Origin: Dawidia soli
GTDB taxonomy: Bacteria > Bacteroidota > Bacteroidia > Cytophagales > Cyclobacteriaceae
Length of the DNA stretch: 64,000 nucleotides
Assembly (NCBI RefSeq): GCF_018598185.1
Contig: NZ_JAHESC010000013.1
Span: 87,166 to 151,165 of the forward strand
Direction: 5' to 3'
This document shows positions 55,471 to 64,000 of the stretch, one piece after another. Under the pieces are notes generated by a model that was not told the DNA's origin, made no database searches, and saw only the letters and a program-made list of their open reading frames with translations. The first letter of the stretch is position 1; every line of letters starts with the position of its first letter. A program made the position numbers and the translations under genes.

Positions 55471-56445
55471 TCAGACACAGGGCTCACCGCCCGCGACCGA
55501 GATAACGTTGTCGTGTACCTGGAACCGTGCACGAGTGATTGCCTCGAGCACGCCCAGCATGTCGTCCAGGCTCTCGCGGTGGACGAAGGCTATACGAACT
55601 TTACATCCACGAATGGCCTCATCGTCAAAGGCCACCCGGACGTGAAATCGATCGGCTATTTTATCAAGGGCCTCTCCGACCGTTACATCGTCGAGGATCA
55701 GGAAGTCAGCTTTCCAGTCCAGCGCCTTCCCGGCCGCCAAGGCGCGCGTTTCCGTGCGCGCGGACTTCCGGTGATAGGTCAACTGCTGATCAGGCAGGAG
55801 CTCGCCAAACACCTCCGTTTCATTTCCCACTTTTACTTTGCCCCGACTCACCGTCACAGTAACATCCTCGCCGGCATAGGCGCGCACGTCAAAAGCAGTT
55901 CCCAACACGGTCACTACGACATCCGGCGACTTTACCAGAAATGGCTTATCGGGATCATGCGCCACGTCAAAATATCCTTGTCCATCGAGTGTTACCACGC
56001 GGTTTGTTTTGCCAAAATCGGAATCGTAAAACAGTGTACTGCCTTCGTTAAGCTCTATTGTACTACCGTCGGGAAGACGGATATAATTCCGGCCCTCATA
56101 AACGGTACGGTTGATGGCCCCGGCATCCGTCAAGGAAGGAACACCATCCGGCCAGAATACATAGAGACTCGCTCCCAGCAACGCCACCAGCGTCGCCGCC
56201 GCCATCAGGCGGACAAATCGCACACGTGTAAAGATTGGCTGCCGACGATTCTGCGCAGCACCCTCGGCAGTCTTCTGCCAGATGCCTGCCATAACATCGT
56301 CTAACTCCGCTCCTACGAGCGGTTCACCACTTCGCCCCCGTTCCTCTTCAAGCATCTGCCGCACATGTAACATAAACTTCTCCACCTCTGCATCAGAGGC
56401 GGTGTTGTTCTGGATCTTATCACGAAGCGAGCTAAATTCTTCCAT
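55471..56445 (-). CDS. FecR family anti-sigma factor of the peptide cassette
   Basis: 324 residues. Cytoplasmic N-terminus, one membrane helix near residues 77-97 (LMAAATLVALLGASLYVFW), FecR domain (IRLPDGSTIELNEGSTLFYD, LDGQGYFDVAHDPDKPFLVK) and C-terminal STN-like segment. It holds the sigma factor at 56651 inactive until the SusC at 51790 signals. GC-rich, unlike most of the adjoining island. Confidence 0.93.
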   Translation of the reverse strand: MEEFSSLRDKIQNNTASDAEVEKFMLHVRQMLEEERGRSGEPLVGAELDDVMAGIWQKTAEGAAQNRRQPIFTRVRFVRLMAAATLVALLGASLYVFWPDGVPSLTDAGAINRTVYEGRNYIRLPDGSTIELNEGSTLFYDSDFGKTNRVVTLDGQGYFDVAHDPDKPFLVKSPDVVVTVLGTAFDVRAYAGEDVTVTVSRGKVKVGNETEVFGELLPDQQLTYHRKSARTETRALAAGKALDWKADFLILDDVTVGEALDKIADRFHVRVAFDDEAIRGCKVRIAFVHRESLDDMLGVLEAITRARFQVHDNVISVAGGEPCV

Positions 56446-56650
56446 ATCTAAACAGCTGTACTTCTTACTATACTCTTAACATTCCGGTAATTTTGTATAT
56501 GATCCGTTGCTCAACAAAAGGTCCCATGCGTATCAAAACTATTTACACAAACAATCACTATTCAAATACATTCTAAATAAACAACGACCGCATAACAGGA
56601 CCTCACCTTCTATACATATAGAGATGTGTGCACCGGTGTGTAGTTTACTC

Positions 56651-57196
56651 TTATTTAATCGGGGAATTGGGAATGTCCAGGATTTTCTTGATCCCTTCGT
56701 TGGCACAATAAACCATGTTTTTCACATTCTTCAGCGATACGTGAAGGCGGGCCGCCACTTCGGCCTGTGGAAGGTCATCTAATTTATGAAGGCGGTATAT
56801 CTCGGCTTGCCGTGGGGGGAGTTGATCGAGAGCTTTATACAACAATTCTCTATAGTGCTCGCGGGTATCGTCGCTGTCGGTGTTCTCAAGATCGAATAGG
56901 TGCACAGCGGTGCTATTTTCAACGCGCTGCCGTCTTCTTAAATGTTTGAGCGTGGTCGTGCAGGTCTTAACGTATAGCCATCCTTGCAAATTGTCACGAA
57001 CCGCGAGCATGCTCCGCCGGTTGTCCCATAGATCGGCAAAGATCGTTTGGGCGATGTCTCGGGCCTCTTCATCGTCACCGGTGATCCGTCGTGCGGTGTT
57101 GAATACCATTTTCCAACACACACGCACCAGGTCGGTAAAGGCCTCTCTATCGCCATGCACAAGACGATTCAGCAGTTCTGTTTGGTCGGAACTCAT
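56651..57196 (-). CDS. ECF-type RNA polymerase sigma factor of the peptide cassette
   Basis: About 181 residues from Met 57196 (MSSDQTELLNRLVHGDREAF); the frame is open 19 codons further up. Region 2 (FTDLVRVCWKMVFNTARRIT, EEARDIAQTIFADLW) and region 4 (LPPRQAEIYRLHKLDDLPQAEV, LHVSLKNVKNMVYCANEGIK) are clear. It is encoded just before the FecR gene in the sigma-FecR-SusC-SusD-M16 order and should drive that set. Confidence 0.92.
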   Translation of the reverse strand: MSSDQTELLNRLVHGDREAFTDLVRVCWKMVFNTARRITGDDEEARDIAQTIFADLWDNRRSMLAVRDNLQGWLYVKTCTTTLKHLRRRQRVENSTAVHLFDLENTDSDDTREHYRELLYKALDQLPPRQAEIYRLHKLDDLPQAEVAARLHVSLKNVKNMVYCANEGIKKILDIPNSPIK

Positions 57197-57950
57197 AAGA
57201 AATACCTCCAAAGAGGTGTAGCTGCGTTTTCTAATCAGTTTGATACTCGTCACGACTAACTTACTACATTGGGAAATTAAATAATAATATAGGAGATTAG
57301 AATGATAAAAATATTGGTGTCTTTTATACGTATTCAGGTATAAGAAAATATTATACGTCGTAACGTGTATTTTTGAGATCTAACCATTGACTATGGGCAA
57401 ATATATAATTCATATGGCTAATGAAGTATACGCTATCGATTGAACTCATTCGCAACCGGCACCTATCCCAAACATACCAGTTTACACTATATATCTAAAC
57501 ATGCCCCAATCTAAGGGCATGCGGTCCGATAGCTGCAAGGGTTCGCTTCGCCTGCACAAGAAAAAATCTCCACCTTCCGCACGTCCCTACCCGCCAACCC
57601 CCAGGTAGTATTTTCCCTGGCAGCCCTTGCACCTATCTCCCCGATCCCTTTAACCCCGGCCATGTTTAAATATATCTTCCGTGTCCGCGTTGGCAGCTGG
57701 TGGCTGTCGGCGGGCCTCTGCCTGTGTTGGCCGCTTGTGCCTTTTAAGTTCCGCGTCGTTCGTTCCTCCTTCCGGGAGGTTTCCATCCGGGTCCTCTGGC
57801 TCCGGCTGGCCGTTTCTCAGCTCCCTTTTTAAAGAGGGCTGAGAAATACAGCTTGAGTGTGGAGTGTGAGAGCGAAGAAAAGTCCGCTCTCACGCTCGCG
57901 CTCACGCTGTTTCTGCAACCCACGCCTGATCCTTCCCGTATCACTTCCCT
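57197..57950. other. Non-coding or weakly coding stretch
   Basis: AT-rich up to about 57480, then GC-rich with overlapping short ORFs on both strands. A plus-strand ORF at 57662-57832 (56 codons, MFKYIFRVRVGSWWLSAGL...) is open but unrecognised, and an antisense 91-codon ORF lies at 57511-57786. A hairpin GTGAGAGCG/CGCTCTCAC lies at 57866-57893. I do not claim a gene here. Confidence 0.4.
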
Positions 57951-58907
57951 ATGAAAATCCTCGTTACCGGCAGCGCCGGCCACCTGGGCGAAGCCCTGGT
58001 CCGCACGCTGCAACACCTGAACCAGCCCGTCATCGGCCTCGACATCAAACCGTCTCCCTACACCACACACGTCGGCACCATCACCGACCGCGCTTTCGTA
58101 CAGCGCAGCCTGGCCGGCGTCACCACCGTCTACCACACCGCCACCCTGCACAAGCCCCATGTGGACACCCACAGCCGCCAGGAGTTCATCGACGTCAACC
58201 TCACGGGCACGCTCACGCTGCTGGAAGGATCCGTCGACGCCGGCGTGCAGCAATTCATCTACACCAGCACCACGAGCACCTTCGGCGACGCCCTGGTGCC
58301 GCCGCCCGGCCAACCCGCCGCGTGGATCACCGAGGATGTGCCCCCGGTGCCCAAGAACATCTATGGTGTGACCAAAGAAGCCGCGGAGAACCTCTGCCAG
58401 CTCTTCTGGCGCAACCACCGGCTGCCCTGCATCGTGCTGCGCACGGCGCGCTTCTTTCCGGAAGAAGATGACGACGCGGCCAAGCGTACGGCGTACAGCG
58501 GCGACAATGCCAAGGCCAACGAGTTCCTCTTCCGGCGGGTGGAGATCGGCGATGCCGTGCAGGCGCACCTGCTGGCGGCGGAGAAGGCGCGGGAGATCGG
58601 GTTCAGCCGGTATATCATCAGCGCGACGAGTCCGTTTACGCGGGCGGATCTGCCGGGGCTACGCCAGGATGCGCCGGCGGTTGTACGGCGGGTGGCGCCG
58701 GCGTATGTTGCGCTGTACGATCGTTTAGGCTGGAAGATGTTCCCGGAGATCGATCGGGTGTATGTTAACGAGAAGGCGCGGCGGGAGCTGGGGTGGAAGC
58801 CGGTGTATGACTTCGGGTATGTGCTGGGGCAGCTGGAGAAGGGGAATGAGTTAACCAGTCCGCTGGCGAAGGTGATTGGGGTGAAAGGATACCATGAATC
58901 AGCGTGA
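57951..58907 (+). CDS. NAD-dependent epimerase/dehydratase (extended SDR)
   Basis: 318 residues. The NAD-binding GSAGHLGEALVR lies at residues 7-18, with the catalytic Tyr-Lys in IYGVTKEAAENL near residue 139 and an upstream TSTTSTFGD Ser/Thr. The rest is a typical extended-SDR substrate domain. Known members act on nucleotide sugars or related compounds; the substrate here is not evident. Single gene. Confidence 0.87.
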   Translation: MKILVTGSAGHLGEALVRTLQHLNQPVIGLDIKPSPYTTHVGTITDRAFVQRSLAGVTTVYHTATLHKPHVDTHSRQEFIDVNLTGTLTLLEGSVDAGVQQFIYTSTTSTFGDALVPPPGQPAAWITEDVPPVPKNIYGVTKEAAENLCQLFWRNHRLPCIVLRTARFFPEEDDDAAKRTAYSGDNAKANEFLFRRVEIGDAVQAHLLAAEKAREIGFSRYIISATSPFTRADLPGLRQDAPAVVRRVAPAYVALYDRLGWKMFPEIDRVYVNEKARRELGWKPVYDFGYVLGQLEKGNELTSPLAKVIGVKGYHESA

Positions 58908-58966
58908 GTGTGGACCCGATAGTCATCGGGTGTGAGAGCGAAAGGGGTGTGGGGTTGGGGTGTGTC

Positions 58967-59035
58967 GCCGGTCGGGAGACCGGCCCCATACTGGGCACCG
59001 GTGCCGCCCCAGCTCCGCCCACAGGCGGCTCGGCG
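58967..59035. repeat. Multi-hairpin intergenic repeat, copy E (inverted)
   Basis: Read on the minus strand it gives GGCACCGGTGCC, CCCAGTATGGGG and GCCGGTC/GACCGGC with loop TCCC (58967-58984). Compared with copies B and D, the stem is changed on both sides (GGCGGTC/GACCGCC becomes GCCGGTC/GACCGGC), a compensatory change that keeps the fold. Confidence 0.65.
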
Positions 59036-59189
59036 CGCCCCCCCGCGCCACAATGCGAGCATTCGCCGCCCGGACGGGGGGTGATACAAAGGGTGGGGTA
59101 TTAGCGACAGCGTAGGCCTGGGTATATGGACAGCAGATTATATAGAAGCCCTGTAAGGGCGCGACAATTCGAGGCGAAATCGTATCGCA

Positions 59190-59968
59190 CTACCCTTTTA
59201 CCTTCTTGTTCACATATAGCACATACCCCACCACCACAAACACCACGAAATACGCTACGGCGATCCAATGGAAATTAACCGCCGGGATGATCGCTTTTCC
59301 GCGTTCGCTGGCGCCCAGGAAATTAAACATGGTGTAACTATAGGGCATGATGTAGCTGTACTTCCACCGCAGCACGCCGATCGACGCTACCCACAACAGG
59401 AACCCTGCGCCTACCGGCACCAGGAAGTTGCGGTAGTTCAGGCTGATCAGGTATTGCAATGCCACGATCGGCAGGCAATCTAAAAAGTAGTAGCTATTCT
59501 CCTTCAAAAAGAACAACACATCCGGGTACCCGGGGAACGGCACATCGCCCAGCACCAACGGGGGCACCAGGGCGGAGATCACAATGCCCACATTGAACAA
59601 CACAAAGAACGCCACCACCAGTGTGAGAATGACGGCGAGCTTCGAAAAGTAGATCGTGGTATAGCGCAGCGGCGTGGTGTGCACCTGCTTCCAGGTATTG
59701 TTCTTATACTCCAGCTGCGTGATCAGGCTGGCGGACAGCATCACGCCCATCGGCAACAGGAACACGGCCATCGACTCCCACGACGTGCTCCAGTGGTTCA
59801 TCCAGAACCCCTCCGAAGCATATACTTTGGGAAGACCCGAGGCATGCGCCAGGCGCGCCACTACTACCACGGCCGGGGTAAAGAACGCGCCGACTACGAC
59901 CAGCCACGACGCCAGGCTTCGGCGTCGTTTGATCCATTCGCTTTTATAGCTATTGATAAAGGTCCACG

Positions 59969-59972
<4 letters not shown>
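59190..59972 (-). CDS. ABC-2 type transporter membrane subunit
   Basis: 260 residues with six membrane helices (SLASWLVVVGAFFTPAVVVV; SMAVFLLPMGVMLSASLITQ; LAVILTLVVAFFVLFNVGIV; FLVPVGAGFLLWVASIGVL; VAYFVVFVVVGYVLYV). Overlaps the ATPase gene by four bases (59969-59972) and forms an exporter with it. Cargo unknown. Confidence 0.88.
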
Positions 59973-60892
<920 letters not shown>

Positions 60893-61004
60893 GGGCGCTG
60901 AATTTCGGGCAAGACGCCGCATCGCGCCCGATGTTACAATCTATACCAGAATGGGTGAGAAATATTTCGACACCGCTCGCTACCTTAGTCTAAACCTAAA
61001 AGCT

Positions 61005-61541
61005 ATGAACATGAAGAAACACCTCGTTCTCCTCGTCGTGACGGTAGCCCTCGCGGCATGCTCCAAACCCCACCCCGACCCCAGCGCGCAAGACGACACG
61101 CTTCGAAAAGTTTTATTCCAGCAGCTCAAAAACAGCCACGCCAACGAAGAGTGGTTCGCGCCCTTCGTGCCGGCGCTCGACGGCGTCACCGCCGAGCAGG
61201 CCGCCTGGGTCGACTCCACCGACAACCACTCCATCGGCCAGCTGGCCTCGCACCTGGCCTTCTGGAACGGCCGCATCCTCCAGTCTCTCCAGGGCAACAA
61301 ACCGCCCGAGTTCAAAGACGACAACAAAACCACCTTCCGCCAGCTCAACGCACAAGAGTGGACCGCCGTCACCCAACAGCTCGACAGCATCCAGACCGAG
61401 ATCGAGAAGCTTGTCGAGAACGGCACCGACGCACAACTGAAAGAATGGAGCCCGACGATCGCCAACCTGTCCATGCACAATGCCTACCACACGGGACAGA
61501 TCGTCTACATCCGCAAGAAAAACGGGTGGTGGAAGAAATAG
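61005..61541 (+). CDS. DinB-like lipoprotein
   Basis: About 178 residues from Met 61005 (MNMKKHLVLLVVTVALAACS; lipobox LAAC). The DinB four-helix bundle shows the three-His metal pattern: HANEEWFAPF, IGQLASHLAFWN and MHNAYHTGQIVYIRK. DinB-like proteins are mostly metal-binding enzymes such as thiol transferases; role here unknown. Divergent from the ABC ATPase gene. A terminator follows. Confidence 0.85.
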   Translation: MNMKKHLVLLVVTVALAACSKPHPDPSAQDDTLRKVLFQQLKNSHANEEWFAPFVPALDGVTAEQAAWVDSTDNHSIGQLASHLAFWNGRILQSLQGNKPPEFKDDNKTTFRQLNAQEWTAVTQQLDSIQTEIEKLVENGTDAQLKEWSPTIANLSMHNAYHTGQIVYIRKKNGWWKK

Positions 61542-61586
61542 CTATTTGAAAATCCGCCCCGAAGAAGTATTTTAGAGTATCATGAG

Positions 61587-61636
61587 AGCCCATCATACTG
61601 CCTTGAAAAAGAGGTAGCATGATGGCTTTTTCTTTT
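61587..61636 (+). terminator. Intrinsic terminator after the DinB-like gene
   Basis: Imperfect stem with outer arms AGCCCATCAT (61587-61596) and ATGATGGCT, inner CTGCCT/AGGTAG and loop TGAAAAAG, followed by a run of T interrupted by one C. Confidence 0.8.
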
Positions 61637-61650
61637 TATACCCTATCCCT

Positions 61651-61974
61651 ATGGCCGAGTACATTCAATACACCCTGGAAGACGGAAGCTCCATTCTCAT
61701 CGAGACAACCACCACACACCCGGGCGGTGGCCCCGTGGGCGTGGAAGAGCAGGTAAAAAAATCATTCAAGGGACTGCGCGAGACGCTCACACCCCTCGCC
61801 CATTTTGCCGCGGAGCTAAAAAACACTGTGACCCAAAAGTTACCGCAGCCCGAAGAAGTATGCCTGGAGTTCGGTGCGAAAATAGCCGGCGACGTAGGGA
61901 TCATCATTGCCAAAAGTCAGGTAGAAGCCAACATCAAGATCACGTTAAAGTGGAAAGCAGCGGCAAAACCATGA
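61651..61974 (+). CDS. Trypco1 (CU044_2847) family protein
   Basis: 107 residues. Begins MAEYIQYTLEDGSSILIET, a beta-strand pair, with a central helix and the C-terminal EVCLEFGAKIAGDVGIIIA strand typical of trypsin-co-occurring domain 1. Such small proteins are known as partners of trypsin-NACHT type conflict systems and are thought to sense or be cut by the protease. The stop overlaps the start of the trypsin-NACHT gene (ATGA), so the two are translationally coupled. Confidence 0.85.
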   Translation: MAEYIQYTLEDGSSILIETTTTHPGGGPVGVEEQVKKSFKGLRETLTPLAHFAAELKNTVTQKLPQPEEVCLEFGAKIAGDVGIIIAKSQVEANIKITLKWKAAAKP

Positions 61975-64000
61975 CGCCCCATTTCAAAAACAACTATCAC
62001 AATAGTATTGTCCAGGTCTGTACATCCGGAGGCATGCCGCAGGGATGTGGCGTCATTGTCAGTGAAGACCTTGTCGTTACCTGCTCGCATGTGGTCGTAC
62101 GCGTCCTGCAACACAACGCGGAAGCACAATCGACCGGCCAGCCCGATCCTGATCCCGACAGCGTCTGGATCCGTCGCCCGTTCGTCGATGGGCTCCTGGC
62201 CCAACCCCGGGAGGTGCGCATCCTTCACTGCATTCCGCACAATACAACCTCGGAGATCGCAGACATTGCCATTCTTCAGCTCAAAGGTGAGCGTTTCTCG
62301 TTACACACGGGCGATGCGATAGCATCGTTCACGCTCGGCGTCGTCCCGCTATATACCAACGTCATGGCACTGGGCTTCCCCACGGACGCCGCCCGAACCT
62401 CCGACAACTCCGCCACGGCGCATTATGTCATCCGCGACCACACACCCTTCCACTGGTATCACGCGGTGGCCGAAGCCGCCGTCGGGCACGAGATCCGGGC
62501 GGGCTTCAGCGGGAGTCCGGTAATGGACGAAGGGTCCGGCGAGCTGATCGGTATCATTTCCGAAGCCGATGCCACGCGCCGCACCGCCACGATCATTCCC
62601 ACAGCATGCCTCCGGGAAGTATATCCCTTTCCGGTTTCGACCTCCCATACATCGGTAACACCGGATACCCCCGACCAGACGGACGTGCCGGTGCCCGATC
62701 TTTACAAACCCGGCATCCGGCTATTGCTCGACATGTTCGCCCCCCGGCTTCATCATTTCCTGACGTGCCGGCTCGGGCTGTTGGAAAAACCCCGGGAGCT
62801 TGAAACGCTCCACCGTTATAGCGCCCACAACCGGGCTGCGTGGGAGGATGAGCTTAGCCAAAAAACCTACCTGCCACCACCGGCGAAAGAAATCGGCCAC
62901 ACCGCTTCCTGTTACGACGACCCGAACATGAAGGCCATTCACGTCCCCATACAACAAGCTATAAAAGAGATCGCGGGGATTTCGTCGGGCGGGGACTCTT
63001 CTACTGCGCAGATCTCAGCCTTGAGCAAACAAACGCGTCGCGTCAGGAATCTTGTTCGCAGAATTCAATATTCACAGAAACCTCTTATCGTGCTGGGCGA
63101 ACCCGGCTCCGGAAAGTCACTCACCCTGAAGCAGGCGGCGATCGCCTTCAGCAAGCTGAACCAGGGCCGGATCTTTCCTACCGTTTGCATTTTTATCAAC
63201 CTGGGCAAATGGAAACCGGTTGCCAAGCCCGATGTCCTGCACGTTGAACAGCTGGTGCGGAGCAACGTACCGGCGGCCATCGTTTCCTGGCTGCCGCAGC
63301 TGGCCGACCAACGGCGACTCATCATCCTCTTTGACGGCCTCGACGAGATGTCGCGGGTACAATATACCGAGCACACAAAGGCACTAAGCTCATATGCCAC
63401 TGTCAACGAAGGAAAGATCAAAACACTTTTCTCGTGCCGCATCGCCGACTTCAGCCCCACCTTCCGGCACCACCGGCTTGTGCTGCTGCCGTTCACAAAA
63501 AAACACATACAAACCTACCTGGAACGAAAATTCGCCAACATTCCGCTCACGCTTCGCGCCGGAACATTCACCATGCGGCAGCTGACGCAAAAGCTCGATG
63601 ACGAGAACCTCCCCCTCCAGGCACATAATCCTTTCTCTCTGTGGCTGCTCTGCCTGTACCTCGGTCAAAAAGGAAAATTCCCCGGCTCGCGCGTCGAGCT
63701 GTTGCTGTATTCTTTCGAGTATCAATTCGACCGGAAAAAAAGCGAGCACGAAGGCCTGCCCTTTCCCGATCGGAAAAAGAGCTTTGATGCCTGGGGCCTG
63801 TTGGCATATACCATCACCCGCAGAAATAAAGGAACCGATATCGAGCGGCACGAGCTGCGGGGGCTTTTCGGCCCGGAAACAGATTCCATCGTATCAACGG
63901 GGGCGCTGGCGGGCGTGCTGCATCGCACCCTGGAGAACGATCTGCCGCTGGTCCGGTTTACGCACCATCGCGCACAGGAATTTTTCACGGCATACCATAT
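61971..64000 (+). CDS. Trypsin-like protease fused to a NACHT NTPase, right-edge truncated
   Basis: An open frame of at least 676 codons from ATG 61971 to the end of the window. The first 210 residues are an S1-like serine protease: catalytic His in TCSHVVVRVL, Asp in DIAILQLKG and Ser in GFSGSPVMDE. A linker with an EAD-like segment follows. The NACHT domain has Walker A LGEPGSGKSLTL (about residue 370), Walker B LIILFDGLDEM and the downstream LFSCRIADFSPT. The C-terminal sensor part is cut off. NACHT-trypsin proteins are known or predicted anti-phage effectors. Overlaps the Trypco1 gene by four bases. Confidence 0.9.
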   Translation, partial: MTPHFKNNYHNSIVQVCTSGGMPQGCGVIVSEDLVVTCSHVVVRVLQHNAEAQSTGQPDPDPDSVWIRRPFVDGLLAQPREVRILHCIPHNTTSEIADIAILQLKGERFSLHTGDAIASFTLGVVPLYTNVMALGFPTDAARTSDNSATAHYVIRDHTPFHWYHAVAEAAVGHEIRAGFSGSPVMDEGSGELIGIISEADATRRTATIIPTACLREVYPFPVSTSHTSVTPDTPDQTDVPVPDLYKPGIRLLLDMFAPRLHHFLTCRLGLLEKPRELETLHRYSAHNRAAWEDELSQKTYLPPPAKEIGHTASCYDDPNMKAIHVPIQQAIKEIAGISSGGDSSTAQISALSKQTRRVRNLVRRIQYSQKPLIVLGEPGSGKSLTLKQAAIAFSKLNQGRIFPTVCIFINLGKWKPVAKPDVLHVEQLVRSNVPAAIVSWLPQLADQRRLIILFDGLDEMSRVQYTEHTKALSSYATVNEGKIKTLFSCRIADFSPTFRHHRLVLLPFTKKHIQTYLERKFANIPLTLRAGTFTMRQLTQKLDDENLPLQAHNPFSLWLLCLYLGQKGKFPGSRVELLLYSFEYQFDRKKSEHEGLPFPDRKKSFDAWGLLAYTITRRNKGTDIERHELRGLFGPETDSIVSTGALAGVLHRTLENDLPLVRFTHHRAQEFFTAYH

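Noticed and set aside
57511..57832. Short ORFs on both strands (57511-57786 minus, 57662-57832 plus)
   Set aside because: Open but unrecognised, overlapping, and without supporting signals; described as a weakly coding stretch only.

Overview
The window reads as chromosomal DNA of a soil- or sediment-type Bacteroidota bacterium, probably of the Cytophagales/Chitinophagales kind. The pointers are three SusC/SusD pairs, two ECF sigma/FecR pairs, lipoproteins with Bacteroidota-style lipoboxes, exact TAnnTTTG -7 promoter boxes, a Sec-type (clade II) nitrous oxide reductase and A-rich ribosome-binding regions. Most of the window is GC-rich; about 40.9-54.5 kb is visibly AT-rich and looks like an island. 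The genus cannot be fixed from the sequence alone.

Layout. 0-7.6 kb: housekeeping or accessory genes (an edge-truncated GNAT-type protein, a membrane-anchored protein of unknown function, DUF6157 and DUF1801 proteins, a siderophore-interacting-type flavoprotein with its AraC-type regulator, a short UvrA paralogue). 7.7-22.5 kb: two glycan-uptake loci back to back. One is a lone SusC/SusD pair on the minus strand. The other is a complete sigma-FecR-SusC-SusD-SusE-GH76 locus on the plus strand, probably for alpha-1,6-mannan. 22.8-25.3 kb: DUF2809, an MpaB-like protein and a lipoprotein. 25.4-39.5 kb: a low-oxygen/N-oxide region with two RIC/ScdA-type di-iron repair proteins, a B12-dependent ribonucleotide reductase, a conserved 598-residue protein of unknown function, a polytopic membrane protein, and the nos operon (cytochrome c, nosZ, nosL fusion, nosD, nosF, nosY), with a Crp/Fnr regulator. 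Seven TGA-N6-TCA palindromes lie in its promoters, four of the controlled promoters having a -7-like box 33-34 bp from a palindrome centre, so this looks like one regulon.

41.1-57.2 kb: the most unusual region. A LanKC-like (class III lanthipeptide synthetase-like) protein is followed by a MauE/DoxX-type membrane protein, a membrane-anchored probable beta-propeller protein and four tandem genes for small Sec-exported, Cys/Thr-rich peptides. Facing them are an M16 zinc protease, a SusD and an STN-containing SusC, then FecR and an ECF sigma factor. I infer a cell-envelope RiPP-like system in which modified peptides are exported, processed or taken up through a SusCD/M16 module.

57.9-64 kb: an NAD-dependent epimerase, an ABC-2 exporter, a DinB-like lipoprotein, and at the right edge a Trypco1 protein translationally coupled to a trypsin-NACHT fusion, a probable NTP-dependent conflict (defence) system that runs out of the window. 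Intergenic spaces of the second half carry a family of multi-hairpin repeats whose stems change while their folds are kept. I saw no rRNA, tRNA, CRISPR array, transposase or integrase.
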